DNA of 64,000 bases, taken from NCBI GenBank assembly GCA_013141435.1, contig JABFQZ010000019.1:62001-126000 (forward strand), written 5' to 3'. The notes beneath the pieces are model-generated. The model ran no database searches. It was not told the origin of the DNA and saw only the letters and a list, made by a program, of their open reading frames with translations. The DNA comes from Ferruginibacter sp. (GTDB lineage Bacteria > Bacteroidota > Bacteroidia > Chitinophagales > Chitinophagaceae). Position 1 is the stretch's first letter, and the number at the start of each line of letters is the position of its first letter. Both the position numbers and the translations under genes were made by a program. Of this stretch, positions 48,369 through 56,634 are shown piece by piece.

Positions 48369-48403
48369 TTGCTAAATTAGTATAGTTTTGCTAATTAAGT
48401 ATA
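48369..48403. promoter_or_regulatory. Operator-like 16-bp direct repeats between acs and the HTH gene
   Basis: TTGCTAAATTAGTATA (48369-48384) and TTGCTAATTAAGTATA (48388-48403) match at 14 of 16 positions with a 19-bp period. They flank and overlap the TAnnTTTG element at 48383-48390. This looks like a tandem binding site able to act on both divergent genes. Confidence 0.6.
48383..48390 (+). promoter_or_regulatory. Bacteroidota-type -7 element for the orphan HTH gene
   Basis: TAGTTTTG, 35 bp upstream of the ATG at 48426. It overlaps both direct repeats, so binding there would be expected to block transcription. Confidence 0.5.
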
Positions 48404-48425
48404 CTTCATGTGTTATTTTTAAAAA

Positions 48426-48854
48426 ATGAAACCAATTGAATGTCCAAAATGTGCAACAGAAGATCTTATTAAAAGCGGTATTGTTAAAGGAAGACAGCGA
48501 TATCGTTGCAAAAAATGTAATTATTCATTTACAGTATTAAAAGACGGAAAGCAAATTGACCCTTACTATGTAATTAAAGCATTGCAACTTTACATAGAAG
48601 GTGTTACCTATAGAGAAATTGAACGCATACTAGGCATTAGCCATGTATCGGTAATGAATTGGGTAAAAAAATATGGTATTAAAATGCCTGAGCAAAACGA
48701 TTACCATCCAACTTATAAAGTAATAAATCATACAGAATTATTGTCCTTTTTTTCGCATAAAGATTCGTTAAAAAGTGCTGGTTGTATCATTACCGAATTG
48801 GGCGATAAATTTATGCTAATAAAATGGGAAAGATTTAGAAAAAATAGCTTTTAA
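48426..48854 (+). CDS. Orphan IS1/InsA-like zinc-ribbon helix-turn-helix protein
   Basis: A 142-residue DNA-binding protein. A zinc ribbon with C6, C9, C28 and C31 (CPKC and CKKC) is followed by a helix-turn-helix (YREIERILGISHVSVMNWVKKYG, about residues 58-80). This layout matches the InsA/N-terminal part of IS1-family transposases. The catalytic DDE part is absent; instead the last 50 residues (LLSFFSHKDSLKSAGCII to the end) look like a separate small domain. No inverted repeats or target duplications flank it. Context (divergent from acs, head of the porin-transporter-kinase cluster, operator-like repeats upstream) suggests a domesticated transcription regulator; this is inference. Confidence 0.75.
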   Translation: MKPIECPKCATEDLIKSGIVKGRQRYRCKKCNYSFTVLKDGKQIDPYYVIKALQLYIEGVTYREIERILGISHVSVMNWVKKYGIKMPEQNDYHPTYKVINHTELLSFFSHKDSLKSAGCIITELGDKFMLIKWERFRKNSF

Positions 48855-48946
48855 AATATACCCTTAGCAGCAATATAGTTTGATTTATTATTTTGCGAAA
48901 ATATATTTGAAAATTGGTTTTCATTTTTAACCAAAACAAATATGAT

Positions 48947-50218
48947 ATGATAAAAAAAATGATTGTGAGTGTTGTTGTGTTTTTATTTTATTCAGCAACA
49001 ATTTTTGCACAAGAAAAAAAAGCTGCACCAGCTGCACCCATTATTGGTACTACATTGTATGGCTTTATAAGAAATGATATGTTTTACGATAGCCGGCAAA
49101 ATGTTTTTGTAAGAGAAGGCCAATTAAACCTTTACCCAAAAGACATAGATTTGCAAAGTGATGGCTCAGACTACAACAAAAAATCGCAATTAAATATATT
49201 GGGAATACTAACCAGATTGGGTGTTAGAATAACAGGGCCAGATGCCTTTAAAGCAAAAACATCGGCAGTTATTGAAGGTGACTTTTTTGGGCAAGCAGAT
49301 GTTAATATTGGCTTATTTAGGCTAAGGCATGGTTATGTAAAATTAGATTGGGAAAAATCAGCATTAACTCTTGGCCAAACTTGGTATCCAATGTTTATTC
49401 CAGAATGTTTTCCGGGTGTTGTAGGTTTTAATACAGGAATTCCAATTGCTCCTTTTGGATGGGCTGGGCAGGCAAAATTCATGTACAAATTTGATAAAAA
49501 AACATCCTTGTCGCTTACAGCATATAAGCCAAGGGAGTTTGCTGAGGCAAATGTAAACCCAGCAGACATAACAAATGCTGCTTCATTAAATGCTAGCATA
49601 CCGCAATTTAATTTACACCTGCAATATAAAGGAGATAAATTATTGGTAGGTGGGCAAGTAGAATATAATGCTGTAAAGCCTTATGTAAAATATGGCGTAG
49701 CACCACTTATTCGTACAAGCAACGAAACGGTAAGTGCAGTAACAGCTATGGCGTATGCAAAAATTACCACAAAAAAAGTTGGAATAAAAACGCAAATAGT
49801 GTTGGGGCAAAACACCAATCATTGGGTAATGATGGGTGGATACTTGGGCTATAAAGCAACTCCAACTGGTATAGAAACATACAAACCTGCAAAAACTACT
49901 GCCGCATGGATAGACATTTATGGTACAGGTAAAAAAATTGTACCAGGTTTATTTGTAGGATATAGTGTAAACAATGGAGCAAGTGCAGGAGCTACAGCAG
50001 CATACGGCAGAGCCATTGGTGTAAGTGGAAGAGGTATAAAAGATTTATTAAGAGTAGCCCCCCGGTTAGATTTTATTAGTGGTAAATTAAGCTTTAGAAA
50101 TGAATTAGAATTTACACAAGCACAATATGGTACCCGAGCAAATAATGGAAAAGTTGTAGGCGCAACCGATAAAATAACAAATATTCGTTTTACATTTTCA
50201 ACTATTTTTAATTTTTAA
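48947..50218 (+). CDS. Outer-membrane porin-like beta-barrel protein
   Basis: A 423-residue secreted protein with signal peptide MIKKMIVSVVVFLFYSATIF ending at FAQ, a short Ala/Pro-rich linker and alternating amphipathic strands throughout (for example IIGTTLYGFIRNDMFYDSRQ, AVIEGDFFGQ, ALTLGQTWYPMFI), ending in a C-terminal Phe (IRFTFSTIFNF), the outer-membrane insertion signal. It resembles the phosphate-selective/carboxylate porin-like proteins found with MFS genes in Bacteroidota. Upstream codons to 48914 (TTG) are not used. It is followed 17 bp later by the MFS gene, suggesting joint uptake of one substrate across both membranes. Confidence 0.8.
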   Translation: MIKKMIVSVVVFLFYSATIFAQEKKAAPAAPIIGTTLYGFIRNDMFYDSRQNVFVREGQLNLYPKDIDLQSDGSDYNKKSQLNILGILTRLGVRITGPDAFKAKTSAVIEGDFFGQADVNIGLFRLRHGYVKLDWEKSALTLGQTWYPMFIPECFPGVVGFNTGIPIAPFGWAGQAKFMYKFDKKTSLSLTAYKPREFAEANVNPADITNAASLNASIPQFNLHLQYKGDKLLVGGQVEYNAVKPYVKYGVAPLIRTSNETVSAVTAMAYAKITTKKVGIKTQIVLGQNTNHWVMMGGYLGYKATPTGIETYKPAKTTAAWIDIYGTGKKIVPGLFVGYSVNNGASAGATAAYGRAIGVSGRGIKDLLRVAPRLDFISGKLSFRNELEFTQAQYGTRANNGKVVGATDKITNIRFTFSTIFNF

Positions 50219-50235
50219 AACAACAGTTAATAATT

Positions 50236-51810
50236 ATGAGCAACATAAAATCAGAAAAAGGGATAGCTGGTGTAATAGCTGCATCTTCTTTAGGTACGTT
50301 AATTGAATGGTACGATTTTTACATTTTCGGAAGTTTGGCTACAATAATTGCAACAAAATTTTTTCCATCAGGAAACCCAACGGCAGCACTACTTTCTACA
50401 CTGGCTACTTTTGCAGCAGGGTTTGTAGTACGTCCATTTGGCGCATTGTTTTTTGGGAGGTTGGGCGATATCATTGGAAGGAAATATACATTTTTGGTAA
50501 CCTTGGTTTTAATGGGTGTTTCCACATTTTTAATTGGATGTATTCCGTCTTACGAAACCATTGGTTTTGCTGCTCCCATTTTGGTGTTGTTATTAAGATT
50601 GTTGCAAGGCCTTGCATTGGGTGGTGAATATGGTGGTGCAGCTACTTATGTTGCAGAACATTCGCCTGAACACAAGAGAGGTTTTTGGACAAGTTGGATA
50701 CAAACAACTGCAACAGTAGGTTTGTTTTTATCATTGCTTGTAATCGTTACAACCAAAGGTGCTATGAGCAAAGAAGCATTTGCAGATTGGGGTTGGAGAG
50801 TTCCATTTTGGATATCAATTGTAATGGTAGGTATTTCTATTGTCATAAGAATGAAGATGAAGGAATCTCCATTATTTCAAAAAGCAAAAGATGAAGGGAA
50901 AACCAGTAAAAATCCATTAAAAGAAAGTTTTGGAAACAAACTCAATTTCAAATTTGTATTGCTAGCATTATTTGGTGCTACCATGGGGCAAGGTGTAGTT
51001 TGGTACACAGGTCAATTTTATGCACTCAATTTTATTCAAAATACATTGAGTGTAGATATTACACAAGCAAGCAACATTTTAATGATTGCACTAGCATTGG
51101 GTACACCTTTCTTTATTGTGTTTGGCGCACTTTCCGACAAAATTGGAAGAAAATGGATAATGCTTTTTGGTATGCTCATTGCACTACTAAGTTATAGAAC
51201 CATCTATTCAAAAATGTACGATAGTGGCAGTGTAAAAGCTAAAACAGAAATAGTTGGTAATACAAAAGTAACTACTACAACAGTAGCAGATACAAAAAAT
51301 ATTGGCGATAGCATTCGCACAACTATTACCAATAAAGAATATGCAGATGGCACAAACTATGTAGAAACAAAAAAAGTAAATATACATGCTGATATTGCAA
51401 AAGCAGACGAGAAAAAAGATACTAAAATTGATAAAGTTACCAATCTTGATAACGGATCTTTTTGGAGTTTGGTTTGGTTGGTATTTATTCAAGTAATATT
51501 TGTAACCATGGTGTATGGCCCTATTGCCGCCTTCTTGGTAGAAATGTTCCCAATAAGAATAAGGTATACATCTATGAGTTTACCTTATCACATTGGTAAC
51601 GGAATATTTGGTGGCTTACTGCCTACCATTGCATTGTTTTTAGCTACCAAGGCAGGTCAAGCAAATGAGGCTGCTACAAAAGCAAGTACGGCTTTACCTT
51701 ACGATAAACCATATTTAGAAGGCTTGTGGTATCCTATTATAATTGCAGGTGTTTGTTTTGTAATAGGTGCTTTGTATATAAGTAATAATGATAGAAACGT
51801 AAACGATTAA
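50236..51810 (+). CDS. MHS-family major facilitator with a long periplasmic loop
   Basis: A 524-residue transporter resembling the metabolite:H+ symporter family (ProP, ShiA, KgtP, dicarboxylate or acetate/propionate carriers). Twelve membrane segments are visible. The MFS signature is GRLGDIIGRK between segments 2 and 3, with a second copy DKIGRK after segment 8; ALGGEYGGAATYVAEH follows segment 4. Between segments 9 and 10 is a hydrophilic, Thr/Lys/Asp-rich insert of about 75-80 residues (329-407), predicted periplasmic and not usual for this family (typical length about 430-450). Organic-acid uptake is inferred from acs and the sensor nearby. Confidence 0.85.
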   Translation: MSNIKSEKGIAGVIAASSLGTLIEWYDFYIFGSLATIIATKFFPSGNPTAALLSTLATFAAGFVVRPFGALFFGRLGDIIGRKYTFLVTLVLMGVSTFLIGCIPSYETIGFAAPILVLLLRLLQGLALGGEYGGAATYVAEHSPEHKRGFWTSWIQTTATVGLFLSLLVIVTTKGAMSKEAFADWGWRVPFWISIVMVGISIVIRMKMKESPLFQKAKDEGKTSKNPLKESFGNKLNFKFVLLALFGATMGQGVVWYTGQFYALNFIQNTLSVDITQASNILMIALALGTPFFIVFGALSDKIGRKWIMLFGMLIALLSYRTIYSKMYDSGSVKAKTEIVGNTKVTTTTVADTKNIGDSIRTTITNKEYADGTNYVETKKVNIHADIAKADEKKDTKIDKVTNLDNGSFWSLVWLVFIQVIFVTMVYGPIAAFLVEMFPIRIRYTSMSLPYHIGNGIFGGLLPTIALFLATKAGQANEAATKASTALPYDKPYLEGLWYPIIIAGVCFVIGALYISNNDRNVND

Positions 51811-51833
51811 TTATAACTATTAAAAATATTTTT

Positions 51834-52058
51834 ATGAATACAATAAAAAAATTAGCTGGATTATTGTGGATTGCAATTGGCTTGTATGCTGGGTATATAC
51901 TCATTGTAACACAGGCTATACCTAAGTTTAGTAGCCCCAAGCCCGAAGATTTAATTCCTGCAATTATTTATGCATTTGTACTTACGCCTATTATTGTTGG
52001 CGGCTTAGTTACATTTGGTATTTACGCATGGCAAAATCAATACGATACTACCGAATAG
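51834..52058 (+). CDS. DUF6814-like small membrane protein
   Basis: A 74-residue protein with two transmembrane helices (LAGLLWIAIGLYAGYILIV and IPAIIYAFVLTPIIVGGLVTFGIYAW), joined by a short charged loop (PKFSSPKPED) and ending QNQYDTTE. It resembles the small DUF6814 proteins that accompany MFS carriers in Bacteroidota. Role unknown; a stabilising or regulatory transporter subunit is a reasonable guess. It follows the MFS gene by 23 bp and precedes a terminator. Confidence 0.65.
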   Translation: MNTIKKLAGLLWIAIGLYAGYILIVTQAIPKFSSPKPEDLIPAIIYAFVLTPIIVGGLVTFGIYAWQNQYDTTE

Positions 52059-52089
52059 TATTTATTAAATAATTTTTACCCCCCATTTA

Positions 52090-52136
52090 GGATAATACAG
52101 TTAACTTATGATGTTTATTGTATTATCCTTTTTATT
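52090..52136 (+). terminator. Terminator between the transporter genes and the sensor genes
   Basis: Stem GGATAATACA/TGTATTATCC (perfect 10 bp) with an 18-nt loop, followed by TTTTTATTTTTA. A longer frame starting at 52108 would begin inside this loop, so the next gene starts at 52144. Confidence 0.75.
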
Positions 52137-52143
52137 TTTACTA

Positions 52144-52350
52144 ATGCAAAATAAACTAAAACAACAAAAACTAATTTTTCTAAGTATATTATTACTTGTA
52201 TTATTTTCATACCCGTTTATTTCTATAGCTAATAAAAATAAGCTCTTATTTGGCTTTCCCATATTATTTTTATACATATTTATTCTTTGGCTTGTTGCAA
52301 TACTAATTTCCTATTTATTAATGGAAACAAAACAAAAAAATAATGAGTAA
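52144..52350 (+). CDS. Two-helix membrane protein upstream of the sensor kinase
   Basis: A 68-residue protein with a basic N terminus (MQNKLKQQK) and two hydrophobic helices (LIFLSILLLVLFSYPFISIA and FGFPILFLYIFILWLVAILI). It overlaps the start of the sensor gene by 8 bp, so the two are translationally coupled. The size and layout recall the small companion subunits of sodium:solute symporters (DUF3311/YhdT type), which would fit the SLC5 domain next door. That is inference from position and topology only. Confidence 0.6.
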   Translation: MQNKLKQQKLIFLSILLLVLFSYPFISIANKNKLLFGFPILFLYIFILWLVAILISYLLMETKQKNNE

Positions 52351-55048
52351 TTTAATTGCCATTTTTACAGCTTTATTTTATTTAGCAGTGCTTTTTGCTG
52401 TAGCTTATTTTGCAGAGTATCGATTAAAAAAAGGAAAGAGCATAATAAATAATGGATATGTTTATGCATTATCGCTTGCAGTATATTGTACTGCATGGAC
52501 GTATTATGGAAGCGTGGGCAGGGCTTCCACAAATGGGATAGAGTTTTTAGCAATCTATCTGGGACCAACAATTGCTGCGGTTTTATTTTGGCCAGTGTTA
52601 CGCAAAATCATACGAATTTGTAAAACACAAAGTATCAATAGTATTGCCGATTTGATTTCTACACGTTATGGTAAAAACTTTTCTGTAGCTGTTATTGTTA
52701 CTATTTTATGTGTACTAGGTATTATCCCTTATATAGCCCTACAATTAAAAGCAATATCTAACAGTATTCATATACTTACAAATAATAGTTTGCAACATTC
52801 ATCATTGAGTAATTTTTGGAATGATGATACTTTTTATATTGCACTAATTCTTTCCATTTTCATAATCTTATTTGGAACAAGATCTATTGATGCATCAGAA
52901 AAACACGAAGGTTTGGTGGCAGCTATAGCTTTTGAATCTATTATAAAATTGGTTGCATTTTTTGCTGTGGGCATTTTTATTGTGTATGCTGTTTTTAATG
53001 GCTTTGGAGATATTTTTTCAAAAGCTTTTGAAAATGAGTCTTTAAAAAACTTATTTCAGTTAGGCACCAAAACCTCTTACGCAACTTGGCTTGGTTTAAT
53101 GATGGCTTCTATGCTTGCTGTAATATTTTTGCCTCGTCAGTTTCAAGTAAGTGTTGTAGAAAATATGCAAGAAAAGCATTTAAAAAAAGCAGCTTGGCTT
53201 TTTCCTTTATACCTAGTTGTCATAAATATTTTTGTATTACCCATCGCCATAGCTGGAAAATTAATTTTTTCAAATACGAATATAGATGCTGATACCTATG
53301 TGTTAGCTTTACCACTTTATTTTAATCAAATTGGGTTAAGCCTTTTTGTATTTATAGGTGGTTTCTCTGCTGCTACAAGTATGATTATTGTAGAAACAAT
53401 AGCATTAAGTACTATGTTTAGCAACAATATTGCAACTCCCCTTTTTTTATCTGCAAAAAAATTCAAACCTGCAGCTGATGGGAAATTCAGTCGTTCTATT
53501 CTAAATATGCGAAGAATAAGTATTGTTGTTTTAATTGCACTTGCTTATATCTACGATAAAACGATTGCAGAGAATGTTTCATTGGTCTCTATGGGGTTAG
53601 TTTCTTTTGTAGCTGTTGCACAATTTGCACCTGCTGCTATTGGTGGTATTTATTGGAAATCAGCATCAAAAAATGCAGCCATTGCTTCTATTTGTGTAGG
53701 GTTTGCAATTTGGTTTTTTACCCTTGTGTTGCCCTCCTTGGTAAGCGCACATATTTTAAATGAAAATATAATGACAAATGGCCTGCTTGGTTTAAGTTGG
53801 TTAAAACCCTTTTCCTTATTTGGTTTAGAGGGTATGGATTCCATAACACATTCTTTTTTTTGGACAATGTTTTTTAATGTAATAGTATTTGTAACTGTAT
53901 CGTTAAACAGTAAAAAAACAGCTGAGGAAATTTACCAAGGTGAAATTTTTGTGGATATTTTTAAACACTCAACAGTTGGTACAGAAAATGTAGTGTGGAA
54001 GGGTACAGCTTATCTACCAGATATCAATTCGTTGTTACAAAATTTCCTAGGAAAGGAAAGGTCGCAAAATTTAGTAGCAAGTTATGCTATAAGGAATAAA
54101 ATTTCTTTAGAAACTAAAAGAGCAGACCCAAGATTAGTTGTGTTTGCAGAACGAATTCTTGCTGGAGTAATAGGCTCCGCATCGGCAAGTATAATGGTAA
54201 GAAGTGTAACGAAAGAAGAAGTGTTAAAAGTAGATGAAGTACTCAAGATTTTGCGTGAGTCGCAACAAATGATTGAACTAAATAAAGAGCTTAAAAAGAA
54301 ATCTGCTGAATTACAAAAAGCTACACAACAATTAACTACAGCTAACGAATTATTAAAGGAAATGGATCTGATGAAAGATGAATTTCTTTATACTGTTACG
54401 CATGAAATACGAACACCTATAACATCAATACGTGCAATGACAGAAATTGTACACGACAATACAGATATGCCAGAAGCACAACGGCAACTTTTTTTAGGAA
54501 ACGTTATAAAAGAAACAGAAAGATTGAGCCATTTAATAATGCAGGTTTTAAATTTAGAACGTTTTGAAAGTGGCCAACAACAACTTTCTTTCAAAGAAGT
54601 GCAACTTAATTTGCTAATTGCAGATGCGATAGAATCGCTACAAGCCTTAGCAGATGAAAAAAATATTGCTATACAAAAAACCATACAAGACTCGATGTTT
54701 TTAGTACGATGCGATGAAGTATTGATGCAACAAGTATTGTATAATTTAATTTCAAATGCCATAAAATATGTGGATAACAATACGGGAAAAATTAGAGTAT
54801 CTGTGCACACAAATTATGATGAAATTCAAATATGGGTTGAAGATAACGGGCCAGGTATTTTGCCTGAATTGCATGAATTGATTTTCGATAAATTTTTTCA
54901 GGCAAAAAATCAAACTTTGAAAAAACCCGAAGGCAGTGGATTGGGTTTAGCAATTTGTAAAAAAATAATAGAAATGCATGGAGGAAGAATATGGGTAGAA
55001 AGCGATGGTAATAACGGTTCAAAGTTTATCTTTACACTTCCACAATAA
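52343..55048 (+). CDS. SLC5 symporter / histidine kinase fusion sensor (CbrA/CrbS-like)
   Basis: A 901-residue protein. Residues 1 to about 530 form an SLC5 (sodium:solute symporter) domain of about 13 membrane segments, including CTAWTYYGSVGRA, LPRQFQVSVVENMQEKH and GGFSAATSMIIVETIALS. About 545-640 looks like a STAC domain (AERILAGVIGSASASIMVRSV). A coiled coil leads to HisKA (phosphorylated His687 in HEIRTPITSI), and the ATPase has N box QVLYNLISNAIKYV, DNGPG, FDKFFQ and GSGLGLAI. No PAS or receiver domain is present. CbrA and CrbS of proteobacteria have this architecture; CrbS controls acs. The receiver gene follows by 8 bp. Confidence 0.9.
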   Translation: MSNLIAIFTALFYLAVLFAVAYFAEYRLKKGKSIINNGYVYALSLAVYCTAWTYYGSVGRASTNGIEFLAIYLGPTIAAVLFWPVLRKIIRICKTQSINSIADLISTRYGKNFSVAVIVTILCVLGIIPYIALQLKAISNSIHILTNNSLQHSSLSNFWNDDTFYIALILSIFIILFGTRSIDASEKHEGLVAAIAFESIIKLVAFFAVGIFIVYAVFNGFGDIFSKAFENESLKNLFQLGTKTSYATWLGLMMASMLAVIFLPRQFQVSVVENMQEKHLKKAAWLFPLYLVVINIFVLPIAIAGKLIFSNTNIDADTYVLALPLYFNQIGLSLFVFIGGFSAATSMIIVETIALSTMFSNNIATPLFLSAKKFKPAADGKFSRSILNMRRISIVVLIALAYIYDKTIAENVSLVSMGLVSFVAVAQFAPAAIGGIYWKSASKNAAIASICVGFAIWFFTLVLPSLVSAHILNENIMTNGLLGLSWLKPFSLFGLEGMDSITHSFFWTMFFNVIVFVTVSLNSKKTAEEIYQGEIFVDIFKHSTVGTENVVWKGTAYLPDINSLLQNFLGKERSQNLVASYAIRNKISLETKRADPRLVVFAERILAGVIGSASASIMVRSVTKEEVLKVDEVLKILRESQQMIELNKELKKKSAELQKATQQLTTANELLKEMDLMKDEFLYTVTHEIRTPITSIRAMTEIVHDNTDMPEAQRQLFLGNVIKETERLSHLIMQVLNLERFESGQQQLSFKEVQLNLLIADAIESLQALADEKNIAIQKTIQDSMFLVRCDEVLMQQVLYNLISNAIKYVDNNTGKIRVSVHTNYDEIQIWVEDNGPGILPELHELIFDKFFQAKNQTLKKPEGSGLGLAICKKIIEMHGGRIWVESDGNNGSKFIFTLPQ

Positions 55049-55056
55049 ATAATAGA

Positions 55057-55425
55057 ATGAGCAGAATTTATAAAATTTTAGTAGTTGATGATGATCCCTA
55101 TATTTTAATGTCGTTAGAGTTTTTGATGAAAAAAAATGGCTATGAAGTTATGGTTGCTCGAAATGGAAATGAAGCAATGGAAATGCTAAATTTGTCGGTG
55201 CCAGATATTGTACTTTTGGATATTATGATGCCAGATGTAAATGGATATGACATTTGTAAATATATAAAAAGCAACAAAAAACTAAAAGAAATTAAAGTGA
55301 TTTTTATGAGTGCGAAAACCAGAGACTCTGATATAAAAAAAGGTTACGACCTTGGCGCAGCCTTATATATAAAAAAACCATTTAGTACCAGAGAGTTGGT
55401 AAGTAACATCAAAAGCTTATTATAA
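55057..55425 (+). CDS. Stand-alone response-regulator receiver domain
   Basis: A 122-residue CheY-like protein: acidic triad DDD at 11-13, phosphoacceptor D55 (LLDIMMPD), S85 and K107 (IKKPFS). It ends right after helix 5, so there is no DNA-binding or enzymatic output. It follows the SLC5 kinase by 8 bp and is surely its partner. Proteobacterial CrbR/CbrB equivalents carry output domains; the lack of one here means the signal must pass to another protein by interaction. The gene is followed closely by the convergent TlpA-like gene. Confidence 0.93.
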   Translation: MSRIYKILVVDDDPYILMSLEFLMKKNGYEVMVARNGNEAMEMLNLSVPDIVLLDIMMPDVNGYDICKYIKSNKKLKEIKVIFMSAKTRDSDIKKGYDLGAALYIKKPFSTRELVSNIKSLL

Positions 55426-55445
55426 CATTGTCCAACAAAAAAAAA

Positions 55446-56606
55446 TTATTTAAGCACTTCGGCTAACTTCAACCCCAAATCTTCATCTCTTAAATTATCT
55501 GCAATTATTTTACCATTTGGGTCTAACAATATATTGTACGGAATACCTTCTACTCCATAAAGTTTTGCAGCTGCCGATGCCCAACCTTGTAAATCACTTA
55601 CATGTTTCCAAGTAAGATTATCTTTTTTTATTGCTTGCAGCCATGCAGTTTTATCATCATCTAACGACACACCAAGAATAGTGAAATTTTTATTTTTATA
55701 TTTATTATAATTTGCTACAACATTGGGATTTTCGCCTCTGCAAGGACCACACCAACTTGCCCAAAAATCTACCAATACATATTTTCCCTTTAAAGAGCTT
55801 AACGAAAAAGAATTTCCATTGGTATCGGGCAATGTAATTTCCGGAGCCATATTTCCAATTGTTTGCTTTCCTGTTTTTTGTTGTCCTTGTTCTGCCTGTT
55901 GTGGAGCATCTTTTTTTACCATCATTTCGTTGTATTTTGCTATAATGGTAGCAATACCTGCATGTGCAGGAAAACGCTTTGCCAAATTTGGCACTACTAA
56001 TTTTAAATTATTAGGATCTATACCTCTTGTATAACCTAATGCAAACATGGCTACTACTGGGTCGGCAATACTATCTATGCTTTTTACAATAAATGCTTTA
56101 AAATTATTTGCTTCATTATTTAGTAATGCAATTTTTGCTTTCACTAAACTATCAGATTTTTTAATAATTTTTAAACTATCTATTTCGGCAGATAAACTTG
56201 CCATGTTTTTTTGCTTACCATCTACAGCTATTAAAAAACTTTTAAATAACTTATTCGCATTTGTATTAAAATTAGGTCCTTGAAGGCTCAAATCTTTTAC
56301 ATCGGCAGTAAAATCTATTTTGTTTTTATCATTTACAAAAATATAGCCAGTTTCTTGCTTTTCAAATCTTAACCTATATAAACCCTCTTCGGAAGCAGTT
56401 GCAGATATTTCAAATTTTCCATCTTTAATATCGGCAGTATCTAACACCTCCGGATTTGCTTCACTAAAAAATAATTGTTCTAAATATATTTTTTGGTTAT
56501 CTACATTTTTTAAATTGCCATTCACTGTAAAACTTCTGGTATCTGTTTTTTCATTACACCCCAAAAAGCTTAAAATAACTAAAGCTATAAGTATTAAATT
56601 TTTCAT
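55446..56606 (-). CDS. TlpA/ResA-type thioredoxin lipoprotein with DUF4369 domain
   Basis: A 386-residue lipoprotein (signal ALVILSFLGC, lipobox FLGC). Residues about 25-130 form a DUF4369-like beta-sheet domain (FTVNGNLKNVDNQKIYLEQL), then a helical linker, then a thioredoxin-like domain with WCGPCR (FWASWCGPCRGENPNV) and VEGIPYNILLDPNG, with the cis-proline. A periplasmic disulfide reductase is likely, as in cytochrome c maturation. The start is 28 bp after gatB on the same strand, so the two may share a transcript. Confidence 0.88.
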   Translation of the reverse strand: MKNLILIALVILSFLGCNEKTDTRSFTVNGNLKNVDNQKIYLEQLFFSEANPEVLDTADIKDGKFEISATASEEGLYRLRFEKQETGYIFVNDKNKIDFTADVKDLSLQGPNFNTNANKLFKSFLIAVDGKQKNMASLSAEIDSLKIIKKSDSLVKAKIALLNNEANNFKAFIVKSIDSIADPVVAMFALGYTRGIDPNNLKLVVPNLAKRFPAHAGIATIIAKYNEMMVKKDAPQQAEQGQQKTGKQTIGNMAPEITLPDTNGNSFSLSSLKGKYVLVDFWASWCGPCRGENPNVVANYNKYKNKNFTILGVSLDDDKTAWLQAIKKDNLTWKHVSDLQGWASAAAKLYGVEGIPYNILLDPNGKIIADNLRDEDLGLKLAEVLK

Positions 56607-56634
56607 TTAATTTATTTTTTTTACTTTTTATTTT

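Noticed and set aside
48426-48854. Active IS1-type insertion sequence
   Set aside because: No catalytic DDE part, no terminal inverted repeats or duplicated target seen.
55057-55425. Response regulator as direct transcription factor for acs
   Set aside because: The protein ends after the receiver domain; no DNA-binding part exists.
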